A stretch of 64,000 nucleotides of DNA from Vicugna pacos. Taxonomy: Eukaryota > Chordata > Mammalia > Artiodactyla > Camelidae. Every line of letters begins with the position of its first letter. Position 1 is the first letter of the stretch. A model generated the notes under the pieces. The model saw only the letters and a list, made by a program, of their open reading frames with translations, was not told where the DNA came from and searched no databases. The stretch lies in the NCBI RefSeq assembly GCF_048564905.1, contig NC_133001.1, positions 22,755,743 to 22,819,742 of the forward strand, given 5' to 3'. The position numbers and the translations under genes are program-made. Of this stretch, positions 10,664 to 22,529 are shown piece after piece.

Positions 10664-11118
10664 ATATAGAATGATAAAAATAAAAACTTGTCTTCTAAGG
10701 CAAGTCAAGAAAAATTTAAACATAAACATTTTTCTCTGCCGCTTGGCCTCCTCTTTCTACCCGCTTCCTGTGCATTGTGTACCTGCATTTTCCCTGACCA
10801 AACCTCCCCATCAGCAAAAATACCTGCTCAACCATAGAGATCAACATTCTCCCAGCACCAGCAAGACAGCTTAAAAGATAACCTTCCTTCTTTATCTTCT
10901 AAGGGGTCACGGTGATCCACCACTTTGTACCTACAGATCTGGTTTGTACGAAGTATTTACGTCATTTAATGTAAAGCCCTGTCTCAAAACCCTATATAAC
11001 TGAGATTTGACCTCTAATGGGCAAAACAGTGCTCAGAGCTTTCTGAGAGGCTGTTTCTGGGATATAACCCTCAATTTGGTGCAAATAAAATTCTCCATTT
11101 CTTCCCTAGACTAATTTT
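10664..11118 (+). mobile_element. Fossil ERV LTR (LTR family B, copy 2)
   Basis: The second copy of the LTR at 6826-7279, same orientation, with a TATA-type 'ctatataactgag' and an AATAAA near 11086, ending near 'acatcaacaaca'. By eye the two copies differ too much to be the paired ends of a young provirus. Confidence 0.7.
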
Positions 11119-11189
11119 ACATCAACAACAGTAAATCGACAAGTATTCTACATATATATAATGTGTACATACATACTGTGAATGCACAA

Positions 11190-12455
11190 ATACTGAGACT
11201 TCTTAAATGTATACACCTGTGGGTATAACCCACATTCCTATCAGAATATAGAACATATTAATCACTTATACTCCTTCCCAGTCAATTCCTCCAACCCCAG
11301 GGAAGCAGCAACTTTTCTTATTTTGATTTTCTTTACTATACGTTAATTTTGACCCTTCTAGGGCTTCACATGGAAGAAATCACATAGCATATACTCTTTT
11401 ATGTCCAGCTTCTTTCACTCAGGATAGCATTATGAAATGAATCCATATTGTTGTGATATCAGTACTGTATTCCATTTTATTGCTGAGTAGTACTCTGTGG
11501 TATGCAATATACCACAATGTTTCTCTATTCTGGTGTTGGTTGTCTTTCAGATTTTCCTAGTCTGAAGTCCCGCAATCTTTAGTTGGCAAGCTAGAGACCC
11601 AGTAGAGCAATGGTATCGTTCCAGTCTGAGCCTGAAAACCTAAGAACTAGGAGAGTCTATGGTGTAAGTTCCAGTCCAAGTCCAAGTCTGAAGCCAAGGG
11701 AAGAATTGACGTCCCAGCCTGAAGACAGGCAGAAAGAGAGAATTCTCCCTTACTGAGTCTTTTTTTCTATTCAGGTCTTCAATGGACTGTATGAGGGCCA
11801 CCTACAATAGGGAGGGGAATCTGTATACTCGATCTAACTACTCAGAAACAGCCTTATAGACACACCCAGGATAACAGTATATCTGGGCACCCCATGGCCA
11901 AGTCACATAAAATAAACCATCACACTATTTTGGGGTATTATGAATAAAACTACTATAAGACGCTTGTGTGTTTTTGTGGACATATGCTTTCATTTCTCTC
12001 TAGTAAATTCCTAACAGTGGAATTTCTGGGTTGCTTTTTTAATTTTAACTATTCTAGTGGGTATATACTGTTACTTATTGTGATTTGAACTTTCGTTTTA
12101 TTAAATTTTATTTCCCTGATGACAAATACTGATGAGCATTTTTTCATATGTGAATTGGCCATTCAAATATGTTTCTTTGTGAAGTATTTCTTCCAGCCTT
12201 TACTTATTTTTCACTGGGTTATTCACTTTTTTTATTGTTAAGTTTCAGGAATTCTTTCTGTATAGTCTGTATAGAAGACATTTTGACACACACATTTTGC
12301 AAACGAAAATACTCTCCTAGTATGTGTCTTGCCTGCTCATTTTTTATATGATGTCCTTTTGATGAACGCACATTTCTCATTCTGAGAAAGTCTACTTTTC
12401 AGTTTTTCTTCTGTGGTTATTGCTTTCTGAATCCTGTTTAAAACTGTTCCCAATT
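11190..12455 (-). mobile_element. Old L1 (L1M type), ORF2 C-terminus and 3'UTR, interrupted
   Basis: Minus-strand L1: 'ccagcttctttcactcagga', 'tccattttattgctgagtag', 'attatgaataaaactactat', 'tccctgatgacaaatactga', 'tgtgaattggccattcaaat'. A 380-bp unrelated insert sits at about 11546-11927, between 'tgttggttgtctttcag' and 'ttttggggtattatgaata', which are contiguous in intact L1s. Divergence from the young copies is large. Confidence 0.8.
11546..11927. mobile_element. LTR-like insert within old L1
   Basis: This block ends with 'ataaaccatcacac' and holds 'gacacacccaggataa', 'ttcaggtcttcaatggactg' and 'atctgggcaccccatggcc', phrases of a common mammalian LTR-type repeat whose family I cannot name with certainty. 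It splits the old L1, so it is younger than that L1. Confidence 0.5.
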
Positions 12456-12469
12456 AAAGGGAAATTTGA

Positions 12470-13195
12470 TTAGAGAAAAAAATCCAAGATTCACTTTATG
12501 TATGAAATCATTCCTAGGTTGACAGTAAATGGATGAAACAGTTATCTCATGCAAAGATTAGTCATTAGAAAGTCAAGGTGACTATATTTACAACAAATGA
12601 ATAATCTTCAAGATGTGGAGTATTACCGGAAAAAAAGCAGGGACATTTCATAATGTTAAAAGGAACAATAAATATATCAAGAAGGCATAAAAAGAATAAA
12701 TGTGTGCATGCACTTTGTATCAAAGCTTCAAAATACATGAAGCAAAAAGAATAAGAAAGAGAACTGAATCCACAAGTACAGATGAATGTTTTCACATCTT
12801 TACCTTTATCACATAATTGATAGAATAACTAGAAAGAAACTCATCAAGTAATAGAAGATATGAACACTTTCAATCACCCTGACCTAACTGACATCTATGT
12901 ATCACAATACCCCAAGGGGAGAATAGATTCTTTTCAAAAGCACGTGGAACACTGACCAAGATACAGGACCTTCTCACCATAAAACAAGTCTCAGTAAGTT
13001 CCATAATATTGGAGTAATACAGTGTTCTCTCACCATGAAATAAAAGGAAGACATCTAGAAAAGCCCCACATATTTGGAAAATGCATAATACCTTTTGGAA
13101 AGGATATCAAGAATGTGATTAGAGAATATTTCAAACTAGATAATAAATACCTAACAGATCAAAATTTGTGACAGCGTGTCTAGCAGCACTTACAG
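12470..13195 (+). mobile_element. Old L1 fragment, ORF2 endonuclease region
   Basis: Plus-strand L1 text from the endonuclease part of ORF2: 'caaagcttcaaaatacatga', 'agaataactagaaagaaact', 'gacctaactgacatctatgt', 'ccataaaacaagtctcagta', 'atttggaaaatgcataat'. Many changes break the frame. It abuts a minus-strand L1 3' half at 12455. The two could be one 5'-inverted insertion with a large internal loss, or two separate ones. Confidence 0.65.
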
Positions 13196-13379
13196 AGATG
13201 TTTATATTTTCCCCAGGGCCTTCCAAATAGTTGTTTCAAAATATTTTCCCCAGAGTTTATAATTTTTATCTGGAGAAAGATAAATACAATATGAGGTACT
13301 CTGCCGTTATTAAAAGTAGAATCATTACTTTTCCTTTTAATAAATTGAGTACTTGTGGTTAAAATAAAACTCTCCACAC

Positions 13380-13680
13380 TTTTACATTTCTGAAGAAGTT
13401 GATCATCGCTTTGATAGATTTCTGATCGCCTAACTTTACACGTATAATGTATGATAGCGAGTGGTATAGTATCACCAACATCGCCGGAAACAAAACTGTA
13501 CTCTTCATCGGTGAGGCCAGAATGTCCTAGGGGCTTATATGCGCTCGTGCTCCTGGTTCAGCAAATTATTCTGTTTCAAAGGGCAGTGACTCCTCAGAAC
13601 TACACCTTCATCAGTTTATACTTTAGTAAAACTTCCTGTTTCTTGTCAGGTGATTTAGCCACCATACATATGTGACTGAG
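13380..13680. other. CpG-retaining unidentified segment
   Basis: At least nine CpG dinucleotides fall between 13400 and 13560, against very few in neighbouring DNA. On the minus strand a frame reads 'GLTDEEYSFVSGDVGDTIPL' and continues into 'HYTCKVRRSEIYQSDDQLL', but it is bounded by stops and I cannot match it to a known protein. Options are a decayed processed gene copy, a conserved non-coding element, or a relatively recent insertion. Confidence 0.3.
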
Positions 13681-14171
13681 TCTCTGGAATCTAAATACAT
13701 TGCAGGTTTTCTTTAAAAGATCCCAGGTGTCCAGTTGTTCATCCCTTTTCATTAACATCTTCTTGGTTTCCTTTATTTAATAAGATATACTACTGAGTTT
13801 TGTATTTCTATCACGACTCTTTGGAAACTGACTGATTAACAATGGGATGCATCAAATTATCCAGAGGCTCTGGAAAAAGAATTACTGTGTTAGTAATTTG
13901 TGTTCAGTGGCTTCATGTGCTGGACACGGTTGTTTCTGACACTTCCCTGCATTGGTTTCTTTTATTATTCAGTGCTGGAAATTGACAGGCATTCTTGTTG
14001 CCTCATTTTATGAGTTGTTGCTATCTGGCTCTGTGGACTAGAAAACCGTCATCTATCACAAGAGTTTATCAGCTGCTCCTCCTCCTACACAACCTCCTGC
14101 CCCTTTACATGTACGACAAATGATTCCCTCCCACCCTGGGAGGCAGGGCCACAGCATCAGCACTCGCTTGT
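13681..14171. other. Unannotated stretch
   Basis: No repeat, RNA gene or meaningful frame is recognised. Confidence 0.5.
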
Positions 14172-14527
14172 ACACTCTATTAGTTTTCCAGGCTCCATAC
14201 AGAATTCAACAGACCGGGTGGCTTAAACAATAGAAGTTAACGCTTTCCCAGTTCGAGAAGCCGGAAACCCAAGATCAAGGTTCTTCTGAGGCCCCTCTCC
14301 TTGGTTCTCAGACAGCCACTTTCTGGCTGTGTCTTTACATGGCCTTTGTCTTTGCATGTGTATCTTTAGTGTCTTTCAGTCTGCAAATTTCCTCTTATAA
14401 AACCACCAGTCACACTGAACTAGGGTCCACCCTAAGGGTCTCATTTTAACTTGATCACTGAGGTACTGGGGGTTAGGGCTTTAACATAGGAATTTGGAGG
14501 TAGGACACAGTCCAGCCCACACAGATA
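14172..14527 (-). mobile_element. MaLR (MLT1/MST type) LTR
   Basis: A reversed MaLR LTR, beginning with 'ctattagttttccaggctcc' and carrying 'accgggtggcttaaacaata', 'ggtccaccctaagggtctca' and 'gaggtactgggggttaggg'. MaLRs are ERVL-related elements without an envelope, spread in early placentals. It is a solo LTR with no internal region seen. Confidence 0.8.
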
Positions 14528-14979
14528 CCAATACAAAAACTGGATCAAAATATCAAACCCTTCTGTTTTAGCCTTATTCCTCAGCGTAACCTGTGTCAAC
14601 AATGAGGAAACTTGGGTGCAGCCAGAAAGCAGAAAATAGCAGCAGACCTTAACTATGATTGCAAACAACAATCACATTCACTTTGCATTTATCTTTTTTG
14701 TTTAACAGAAGTAGTTTCTAAGTGTCCAGGTCCCCACTGTTCAGAAGGTCAAGGGCCCGTGTGTTCTTAGTGGCTGTCTTTGTGGTAGACACATCTTTTG
14801 TGTGTGTGTGTGGCCCAGAATTTGAGCTCCATTCTTACATCTGGGGAATTCCTCGGCATGTGAATCTTGAAAAAGGCAGAGCTTGTCTTTAACAACAGAG
14901 GGCAAACTTGCCAGATGCTCATTTATTTATTCTTTTTGCCTCAAAGGCATGTGCACTTGACCTAGAATGTGTTACCTCT
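14528..14979. other. Unannotated stretch
   Basis: Unique-looking sequence with a short GT run near 14799. Nothing further is recognised. Confidence 0.5.
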
Positions 14980-15345
14980 GAACTTGGAACTAAGAGACGG
15001 TAACATAACAGGAGCATGCTCCCTTGGGAGTACATTTTAATGTAGGTAACAGTAGCATCAGCAGCAGCAAGGAGGAGTTTGCAGGGGCAGCAGTGGCACT
15101 TCCAGTGTCAAGCATGGACATATGGCAGATTTCAAGCTGAGTCCATGGTTTGCAGTGGTGTCTGCACCACAATGGTTTCTGGCATAATTTTGCCTTCAGT
15201 CCTTACGGCTGCATACCTCCCTAGTCCCACCTATTCTGTAAGCCAGAGTCAGTCATCTTTCTGGCAACTCTTTTAATAAATTCTTTGTCTTCTTAAGATA
15301 GCCACAGAAGGGTCTGTTGCTTAAAAATAAGACCTTGACTAATTA
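14980..15345 (+). mobile_element. Possible LTR or MER-type repeat
   Basis: The end 'cttttaataaattctttgtc', followed by 'aagatagccacagaagggtc' and 'tctgttgctt', resembles the polyadenylation region and tail of a common mammalian LTR-like repeat. The 5' part has CAG-rich runs ('agcatcagcagcagcaag'). The family is unknown to me. Confidence 0.3.
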
Positions 15346-16059
15346 AAGCTTAGTCTTAAGTGAGCCGATAACTCTCCGTAGTAGGGTGTGTGTGTGTAGG
15401 CAGAGAGAAGAAAGAGGACATTCTAAAGTCCCTGAATTGAGTCTTTAAAACATTTTAGTGTGTAAGATGCTCACACAAAATTAGCCCAAGCTTTTCCATT
15501 CTCTTTTATAGCTCAAACCTTATTCAGCTTGTGTCCAATAGGACCCTTAAAGTCAGCTATTCAGACTAGGGTACATGTACTTCTCAAAATATACAGAAGC
15601 ATTCCCAGGGGATATGTGAAAATAGATGGCTTGAAGATAATTCATTATCAGCACCCTGTGTATAAATACACACACATAACACACATACATATACTATGTG
15701 TGTGTATATTTACATATACAAAATATATAAAATACATAATGAATATATATGAACATTTTCCAAAAGTGAGGTATTTTAACCACAAATGGTTGCCACTGTT
15801 ACCTCCTTCCACTCCATCTCTCCTCTATAACAATTCTTTTTGTGTTGAGTGACTTTGGAGTTGCACCAAGTGTTTTTGTGATTCAGTTATGGGAGAGCAG
15901 AATAAATAGTAGACATACATTTGATTTAGGTTGAGGAGGACATATTTATGTGGTTTGCAGTCACTTTCTTATATTAGAAAGTTATTACTAGTCATCACAT
16001 TGTCATTTCCATAGATAATTTCCAGGAGTACCACACACTGGGTTAACTCATCTGACTTT
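15346..16059. other. Unannotated stretch with TG/CA-rich part
   Basis: 15660-15740 is a low-complexity CA, TG and TA mixture. The 107-codon frame at 15529-15852 runs through it and is not a gene. Confidence 0.55.
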
Positions 16060-16545
16060 GCAATGGGGTGGCACAAGTCAGAGGTCATTCTACAATATGG
16101 ATACGAAGGCATCCTACAGCATCTGGCAACCAAAGATTGTGGTTATTGGAGCAGGTTAGAAGGATGGTGTGTGGGTTTGTCAGCCTGGGTCTCTTGGTGC
16201 ACTGAGCAGCCATGTAAAAACTTTAAGCATCTTTGGGAAGGGTCCTATGGAGAGACTCTGAAAATATATGCAGAAGGAAAATAGCCTGGATGAGCTCAAC
16301 CGTTCAGCTATCTCTGCCAAAGTACCCAACAAATAGTTAGTCATGTTGGTCCTTCAAACCAACCCAGCTGCCAACTGAATACCATCAAGTGACCCTGGTC
16401 AATGACACATGGAGAAGAATCGGTCATCTGAGAATCACTCAAAATCCAGATCCACAAATTCACAAAACAACATGACTGTTGTTAAAAAGCCATTGTACTT
16501 TGAGGGTAATTTGTCATATAGCAATAGGTACTTAGATTGTGTACC
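16060..16545 (+). mobile_element. MaLR-like (MLT1 type) LTR
   Basis: The plus-strand end is recognisable: 'aacccagctgccaactgaat', 'gactgttgttaaaaagccat', 'tgagggtaatttgtcatata', 'gcaataggtacttag', which follow the MLT1 3' end (ttgttttaagccactaagttttgggg ... gcaacaga, read loosely). Copy-specific divergence is high. Confidence 0.55.
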
Positions 16546-16624
16546 ATTTGTGTATCAGCCACAGAACTCACTGAGATTCTCTGTGTTGTAGATAGTTGCT
16601 AAGTATTTGATATTACTTATTTTG

Positions 16625-16745
16625 GCTAGAATTCATTAAGGATCGAACAATGTGCCAGGGACAATACTTTGCATATACTGTCTCCTTCAGTCCTGACAAC
16701 GTGGTTACAAAACAGTGCGCATCAATTATCAGTCATCTCTCAGCA
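16625..16745 (-). mobile_element. MIR SINE remnant
   Basis: 'caatgtgccagggacaatac' followed by 'gcatatactgtctccttcag' matches the reversed MIR 3' part ('ctatgtgccaggcactg', 'ttaactcatttaatcc'). Confidence 0.5.
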
Positions 16746-18469
16746 ATAAGTATACCTTCTACACTCTGTTCTGTGATCCTGGGACCCAGCCACACTTTCA
16801 GACTCACCTTTCAGGTAAATTCTACTTAGACTGAGCCATTAGTCGGTAGCAGAGGAAGACTGCAAGGTGGGAGGAAAGGATGTCTTTCTCTGCGGCTCCT
16901 ACCAGCATTAGTTCAGCAACCACCTTTGTTTCTAGTCTCAAGCATCTGAATTTTGGCACTCCCAGAATCAGCCTTAGCATGCGCTCTCAGAAGTCATAGA
17001 GGGAGCAGTCATCCTGTGCCATCTCCTCAGTGTTCTAAGCACCAGCCCTGTAGGACCTTCCTTCCAGTTTCTGGGGTACTTTTTCCAAATTTGCTTCAGG
17101 CCACTCAACAACAAAATAAATGATGCCTTACAGATAAAGCTGAAGCACCTTTTCCTTCTCTTCACAATGTGGTCCTCTGCTCTCCAAAGACATTTTTCCT
17201 GTGTGGTTAGTAGATCTCCTTTATTTGACAGCTACACTTGAAGTTTATTTTTTTAGTATTGTATCAAAAATTATTTATATAGGATTTCATAAAAAATACA
17301 TTGTATAGTATTTTGTGTTTTAAATTTACTTAATAGTCACTGTATCCATAATTTTCCTCCGCATTTTTATACTATCATTGTTAATATAACATATTTAACT
17401 CATTTCCTTTATCTGTTATATATAATTCTGTTATATGAATATACCACTACTTATCTATTCTGTTATTGCTACTTTTAGGTAGTTTTTGTTCTACAGATTC
17501 CCCCCCCAGTAACTTGATTGAAGAAAAATAGTTCACTTTTTGAGAACAAAGTAGGCTTTAATTAGAAAATACATTTTGCTTTTTTCTCTTGCTAGGCAAT
17601 AACTTTCAAGAAATATTAAGGAATTATAATAATCAAAAACTTGTGAAATGTTAAGCTTTCATGAAAGCAATACATATGTTCCCCCAAAGAAGATCCATCT
17701 AAATAATGTCCTGGGGTCTCTGTGGCATCTTAAAGTTATAAGCTCAGTTATAGGAAGGAAAGTGTTCCAAAAAAATGGAAAACTTCATCCCTGAAACAGA
17801 CATGATTAACTGATTGCTTACAATGTCTTTTCTAGGTTTAACAATACTTTGCCTACCCCGAAAAGACTACTATTAAATAAAATCTTCCTTGTATAAACTG
17901 CAAGATATCTTCTGATACTCGATAGTGCTACCCTTTCCAGAGGGACAAACTACAAAGTGGTTGTGTTTGATGGAAAACTCTCAAATAGCTTTCAGCTTTG
18001 GTTGAATCCTACAAATTGGAGGTAGTAAATTTAAAAATCTTGTCATAGCAAATATACTTCCTTTTAGGTAGCTACTGATCTCAGTTTTCCTAGGGAAATC
18101 CTGATTTCCTTGGGTTTGGACTTTGTAAGTTGGACAAGAGAAAAATAACCTCAATAGAAATAAAGGAAGATAATCTTGATATACCATAAATGGTTTAGTC
18201 TCAGTATTTCAATGTGCTGCACATGTGTCTTCTTTTCTCGAAGACCTACTTAACTGTTGACCATAGCAGTATTACCATAGAGCTCAAACAAGGCTTTGTA
18301 GTTCTTTAGCACAGCAAAGTGATCATAAAATTAATCATTCCTACTAGGACATCTTGAGAGTGAAAAATAGTACCATTAATAATTGCACCAAGAAAATGCA
18401 GATGAAACATACATCTCAAATACCTGTAGACAGCTTAAAAAGATTCAACATACCTCTCCATGATAGAAT
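16746..18469. other. Unannotated stretch
   Basis: Mostly unique. 17230-17480 is AT-rich and could be a badly decayed L1, but no phrase settles it. A C run of nine occurs near 17499. Confidence 0.45.
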
Positions 18470-18670
18470 ACATTCACACGGTGTATTACTTAAATTCAGC
18501 TACTCCTCACAACAACAATATAATATACCATTAATATTATTTCCATTTTACACACTGAAGATTGGAAATGTTAAATAATTTGCCTAAAATCACACAACTA
18601 GGAAATAGTGGGTTTGTGATAGAAATTCAGTATTTCTCATTCTGGAACCTATGTTTTAACTGCTACTTTC
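18470..18670 (-). mobile_element. MIR SINE
   Basis: Reversed MIR: 'ttatttccattttacacact', 'ttaaataatttgcctaaaat', 'cacacaactaggaaatagtg', then 'tggaacctatgttttaactg'. The order and spacing match the consensus well. Confidence 0.75.
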
Positions 18671-20929
18671 TACTGTTGCTCAAGATCTGAACCACATCTC
18701 ATGACTGGTTAAATTGCCAGTTATCTACAGAATGGTTTCAGTGATTTTTACATGGCTACTACTCAGAAGACATTTTTCCCTCTAGTATGAAATAGTACCA
18801 CTCACCATGCAGCATAGTAAAAATTACTGCAACTTACTGAAATCACAGCAACAAATTGAAAGAAGAGAGAATATCAGCATCTTCTCAAAAAAGGCTCCCT
18901 TTAAAAGTATATATTCAGTAATTTACAACCCTCATTATTCATGGATTCCACTTTTCCAAATTTGCCTATTTGCTAAAATTCACTTACAGTTCTAAAATCA
19001 ATACTGGGGGCACTTTTGTGGTTATTTGTGGACATGCAAAGAGTGGTGAACAACTTGTTGCTGGACTCAAAAGTTCCCACTTGAAGCCCCGTAAGTCAAT
19101 GGTATGCCTTCTTGTCTCAGTTCTGATACTGTAAACAAGTACAGAACAGTGTGGTAAGGCAAGGCTCTGAGTTAAAGACAGCACAATGGAGGTTAGCAAA
19201 TAGGGGCATATTCAACCAACATGCTGGCAAGATACTATATAGAAGGCATTAAAATGATGGCTTGCGTTTTACATGGGTCTTTGTTTACTGTGTTTACTGC
19301 TCTCTATCTTTTCAGCTCCTGATTTCTTTCTTTTTCCAGTCATGAAGGTAGGTGGAATTCATAGCCATCTTGCAAGCTCCCCAGAACAACACGAATTTAT
19401 CAAAATGAAAACTTGGCAAACAGCCCAAGAGCTTCCCTCAAAGTATGAAACATCCAAATCTGCAGGGGTTAGAAACTAAACTCTTGATCTGAACACATGC
19501 AGGTCTTTGTAGTGCTCTTCAAGCAACAAGTTGCTACGTAGCCCTAGGCGTGGATGTTACCAGGCCTAAACACACTCACATGCACACACAGAGCTATCAG
19601 CCATCCTAAGACAGTTTCCAGTTTATAGGTCAATCTCTTCTGCCTCACCAGACCATTTGGGCAAATCTAACACTTAGAACTGACTCCAAACTACAAAACC
19701 CACCTACTTTAAGAACAGAGCAGGTGCCAAGATCCAAAATATGTGTCATTTCCTTAGTATTACCCAGAAGAATTTCTAAACAGTGTTATTTTCATCAGAA
19801 AGGCTGGTATATACCACTGCTGTCATTGGAGAGGATGATTAAGAGTTTGCTAAATGAGGAAAAAAATACTATACACATGCATAATTTAAAGCCCTTGAAA
19901 GTAAGAGCATCATTATCCAATTTTTTAGAAAGAAGAATTGCTCAAGCTAGATGATATTGCTCACAAAGGTAGCAGGAGGGGCTTCTGCTGTCTTCTTTCA
20001 CAGCAGGGCTTGCTTCCTGCCTAATAGCAATGTATTACTTTGACCATTTACTTTGCATATAAAACTAAGTTGCTTTCTGAACCATGATTCAGATGTAAAT
20101 CAAAAGCACTTATAAACTGGACTTGAACTTAGGGAGACTGGTGCGTGCATCTCCTTTTTCCTATCCTGCACATTTAGATGAATAATGTAAAAGCAGATTC
20201 CTCCCTGGGAAGTGAAGCAAATTTGGACACTGGTTTCCCCTTAAAGGGACTCTGAATAAGATACTTAAAGGTCTGAGATTTGGCAAGAGGTGTGATAGAG
20301 AAATTTTATCACTTCCCATAGGTTGTAAGAAGTGAAAATTTTGGGGAGTTCCAAATATTTTCACAACTATAGTCTTACTTACAGTAGCTACGATATTCAT
20401 ATTTGTCGCAGCTGAAGTATTGTAGGTCAAAAAGACTGTGGCAGTCTCCAAATGTCACATCACAAAAGCCACCCCCTTTATAGATATGTTAACAGCACCC
20501 TGGTGTTATTCAGTTATTGACTATGTGCTCCAGGGGACACTAAGCTCCTCTTCAAAAATCATAATATTATTCCTTTTTCTAGTGGTTGTTACAGAAACAT
20601 AATTTAGTGATGAGACATTGGTGAAATCTTCTAGGTGGTCTGGGAATTTTTATTTATTCTTAAAAGGGATCTAAAGAAAAGATGATCGCATTTGCAGCTT
20701 TTCACATAGCTGTATGAGGATAAGAGCCTTGGAACTGCACACATTTCATGACTAGGAGGAGACAATCTGAAGACAAAAAGCAACTACGAAAAAATGGCAA
20801 AGTAGAAAAATCTGGAGAATCTGAACTCTTGATTGTGCTGCTAGATTCTCTTTTTGAATGTATTATATTGATTAATAAACCTTCATTTTAGCTCAAGACA
20901 TTTTTAGTGAGATCTTCTAATAATTTTAG
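18671..20929. other. Unannotated stretch
   Basis: No repeat phrase, RNA gene or convincing frame is seen. The 96-codon minus frame near 20161-20451 has no recognisable domain. Confidence 0.5.
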
Positions 20930-21035
20930 GATAGAACATTCTAAATAATATGGAGATTAAGTAACACACCCACATCATTTGTAATTTAAGTGAACTCATG
21001 ATTCAAGGCAAGATTTTTCTGACTCTGAACCCTTT
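20930..21035 (-). mobile_element. Possible MIR remnant
   Basis: 'ggagattaagtaacacaccc' and 'tctgactctgaacccttt' fit the reversed MIR middle and tRNA-side segments, but the match is short. Confidence 0.4.
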
Positions 21036-21805
21036 GTTTATTTTAATAATGTAATTACTTCTCACCTCGAATTGGTATGAAATAGCTGATTATGAAGAAA
21101 GAAAAACATCAACATTAATTTTCTTACCAATGTGAAACCAGAACTCTGCTGAATTTTTTAACATGTTAGAAATGTCTATTTATGTGGTTACTATATGGGA
21201 TATATTTATTTTGCTCAATATTCATTATAGATAATGATGTTACTAAAATTATAATAATTATAAAAGGTCTTAAAGACTTTCATTTAGCATTCACTTCTAA
21301 TTTCAAATTCTAGATCCTCAGTACTTCTTTATAGCTGTTTCTAGCTCTCGATTTTAAATAGTCTTAAATTCTCTCTGCCTTAGGTAAAATTTATCAGCAT
21401 CAATACAACCATCATCATTTCTCTATATCGCCTTGTCTTCTCCCTTCCTAGATGAGTCCATTGAAAAATGAAAGGTCTCTTGAGAGAATTCCTTTGGCAT
21501 TTAGCTTCCTTCATGTATGATCCAATTCATATCCAACAATATCTTCTCCTTCAAACTATCTCCAGCCTCCTTGCTTCTTTAAGACATTGTTGGCACCACA
21601 TCCCACTCCTAGGCGGCTCTCCGTGCCTTGCTATTGCATAGTACTCTGTCACAAACCACCTTCTCCATATACACTTTCCTGACCCCTCCCGTCTAGCAGG
21701 CACCATTCCTTAGCATTCTGAGTCCAACTCTACATGTCTGAGAATTTTGTGTAATCTCATAGTCTAAGCACATTTGGGCATATATCATTTAACATGCTGC
21801 ACTTT
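21036..21805. other. Unannotated stretch
   Basis: AT-rich unique sequence, with nothing recognised. Confidence 0.5.
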
Positions 21806-22118
21806 ATCTCTCTTTTTTATATTGAAGTATAGTCAGTTATAATGTGTCAATTTCTGGTGTACAGCATAATGTCCCAGTCACGCATATATATTCATTTTCA
21901 TATTCTTTTTTCATCAAAGGGTATTACAAGCTGTTGAATATAGTTCCCCATGCTATACAGAAGAAATTTGTTTTTTTAACCTATTTTTACATATAGTGGT
22001 TAACATTTGCAAATCTCAAACTCCCAAATTTATCCCTCCCCACCCCCTTTCCCCCGTAACCACAAGATTGCTTACTATGTCTGTGAGTCTGTTTCTTTTG
22101 TAGATGAGTTCATTAATG
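21806..22118 (-). mobile_element. L1 3' end (3'UTR), 5'-truncated
   Basis: Minus-strand L1 3'UTR: 'attgaagtatagtcagttat', 'tcaatttctggtgtacagca', 'atagttccccatgctataca', 'gtctgtgagtctgtttcttt'. It is intermediate in wear between the youngest copies (47418) and the old L1M pieces. No clear target duplication is seen. Confidence 0.8.
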
Positions 22119-22529
22119 CCAACAAAGAGTACTTGAAATGCTCCAACCCTGCTACCACACACGGCAGCTCAGAAACGGGTCTGGAAGCCTCCCTTCCAAC
22201 CAAAGGGGAACAGACCTGGCCCCTGTCAGGGCTGTGACAACCACAGAACAAAAAGGAGTCCCTGCTTAACAATCAGGGAAGGCTCTGATCACCACACCAA
22301 CCACACCTCCAATCAAAGGAATAACAGCCAACAAACATGGAAGAAAAATGTGGCAACCATCCATATTAAAAACAGACCTCGTGACAAAATTCATTATCTC
22401 TTATACTTTGTTAATGTGTATTGCATACTTGATGGTATGTATAAATCTGTTGTGTGTGTGTGTGTATACACACACAGATTTCAGAAATCAAATAAAATCC
22501 ATTGTAAATAGAATACGGTATTTATACTG
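22119..22529. other. Unannotated stretch with TG/CA inverted tract
   Basis: 22130-22300 is more GC-rich than its surroundings ('ggcccctgtcagggctgtga'), with no repeat that I can name. 22453-22478 is a TG run turning into a CA run through 'tgtatacaca', so it can fold on itself. Confidence 0.5.

Noticed and set aside
6826-11118. One provirus bounded by the two family B LTRs
   Set aside because: The interval holds other LTRs and a MIR, no retroviral genes are readable, and the two LTRs look too different. Separate solo LTRs fit better.
15529-15852. 107-codon plus-strand frame
   Set aside because: It passes through CA/TG/TA low-complexity sequence and has no domain.
20161-20451. 96-codon minus-strand frame
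   Set aside because: No recognisable motif and no CpG, splice or promoter context.
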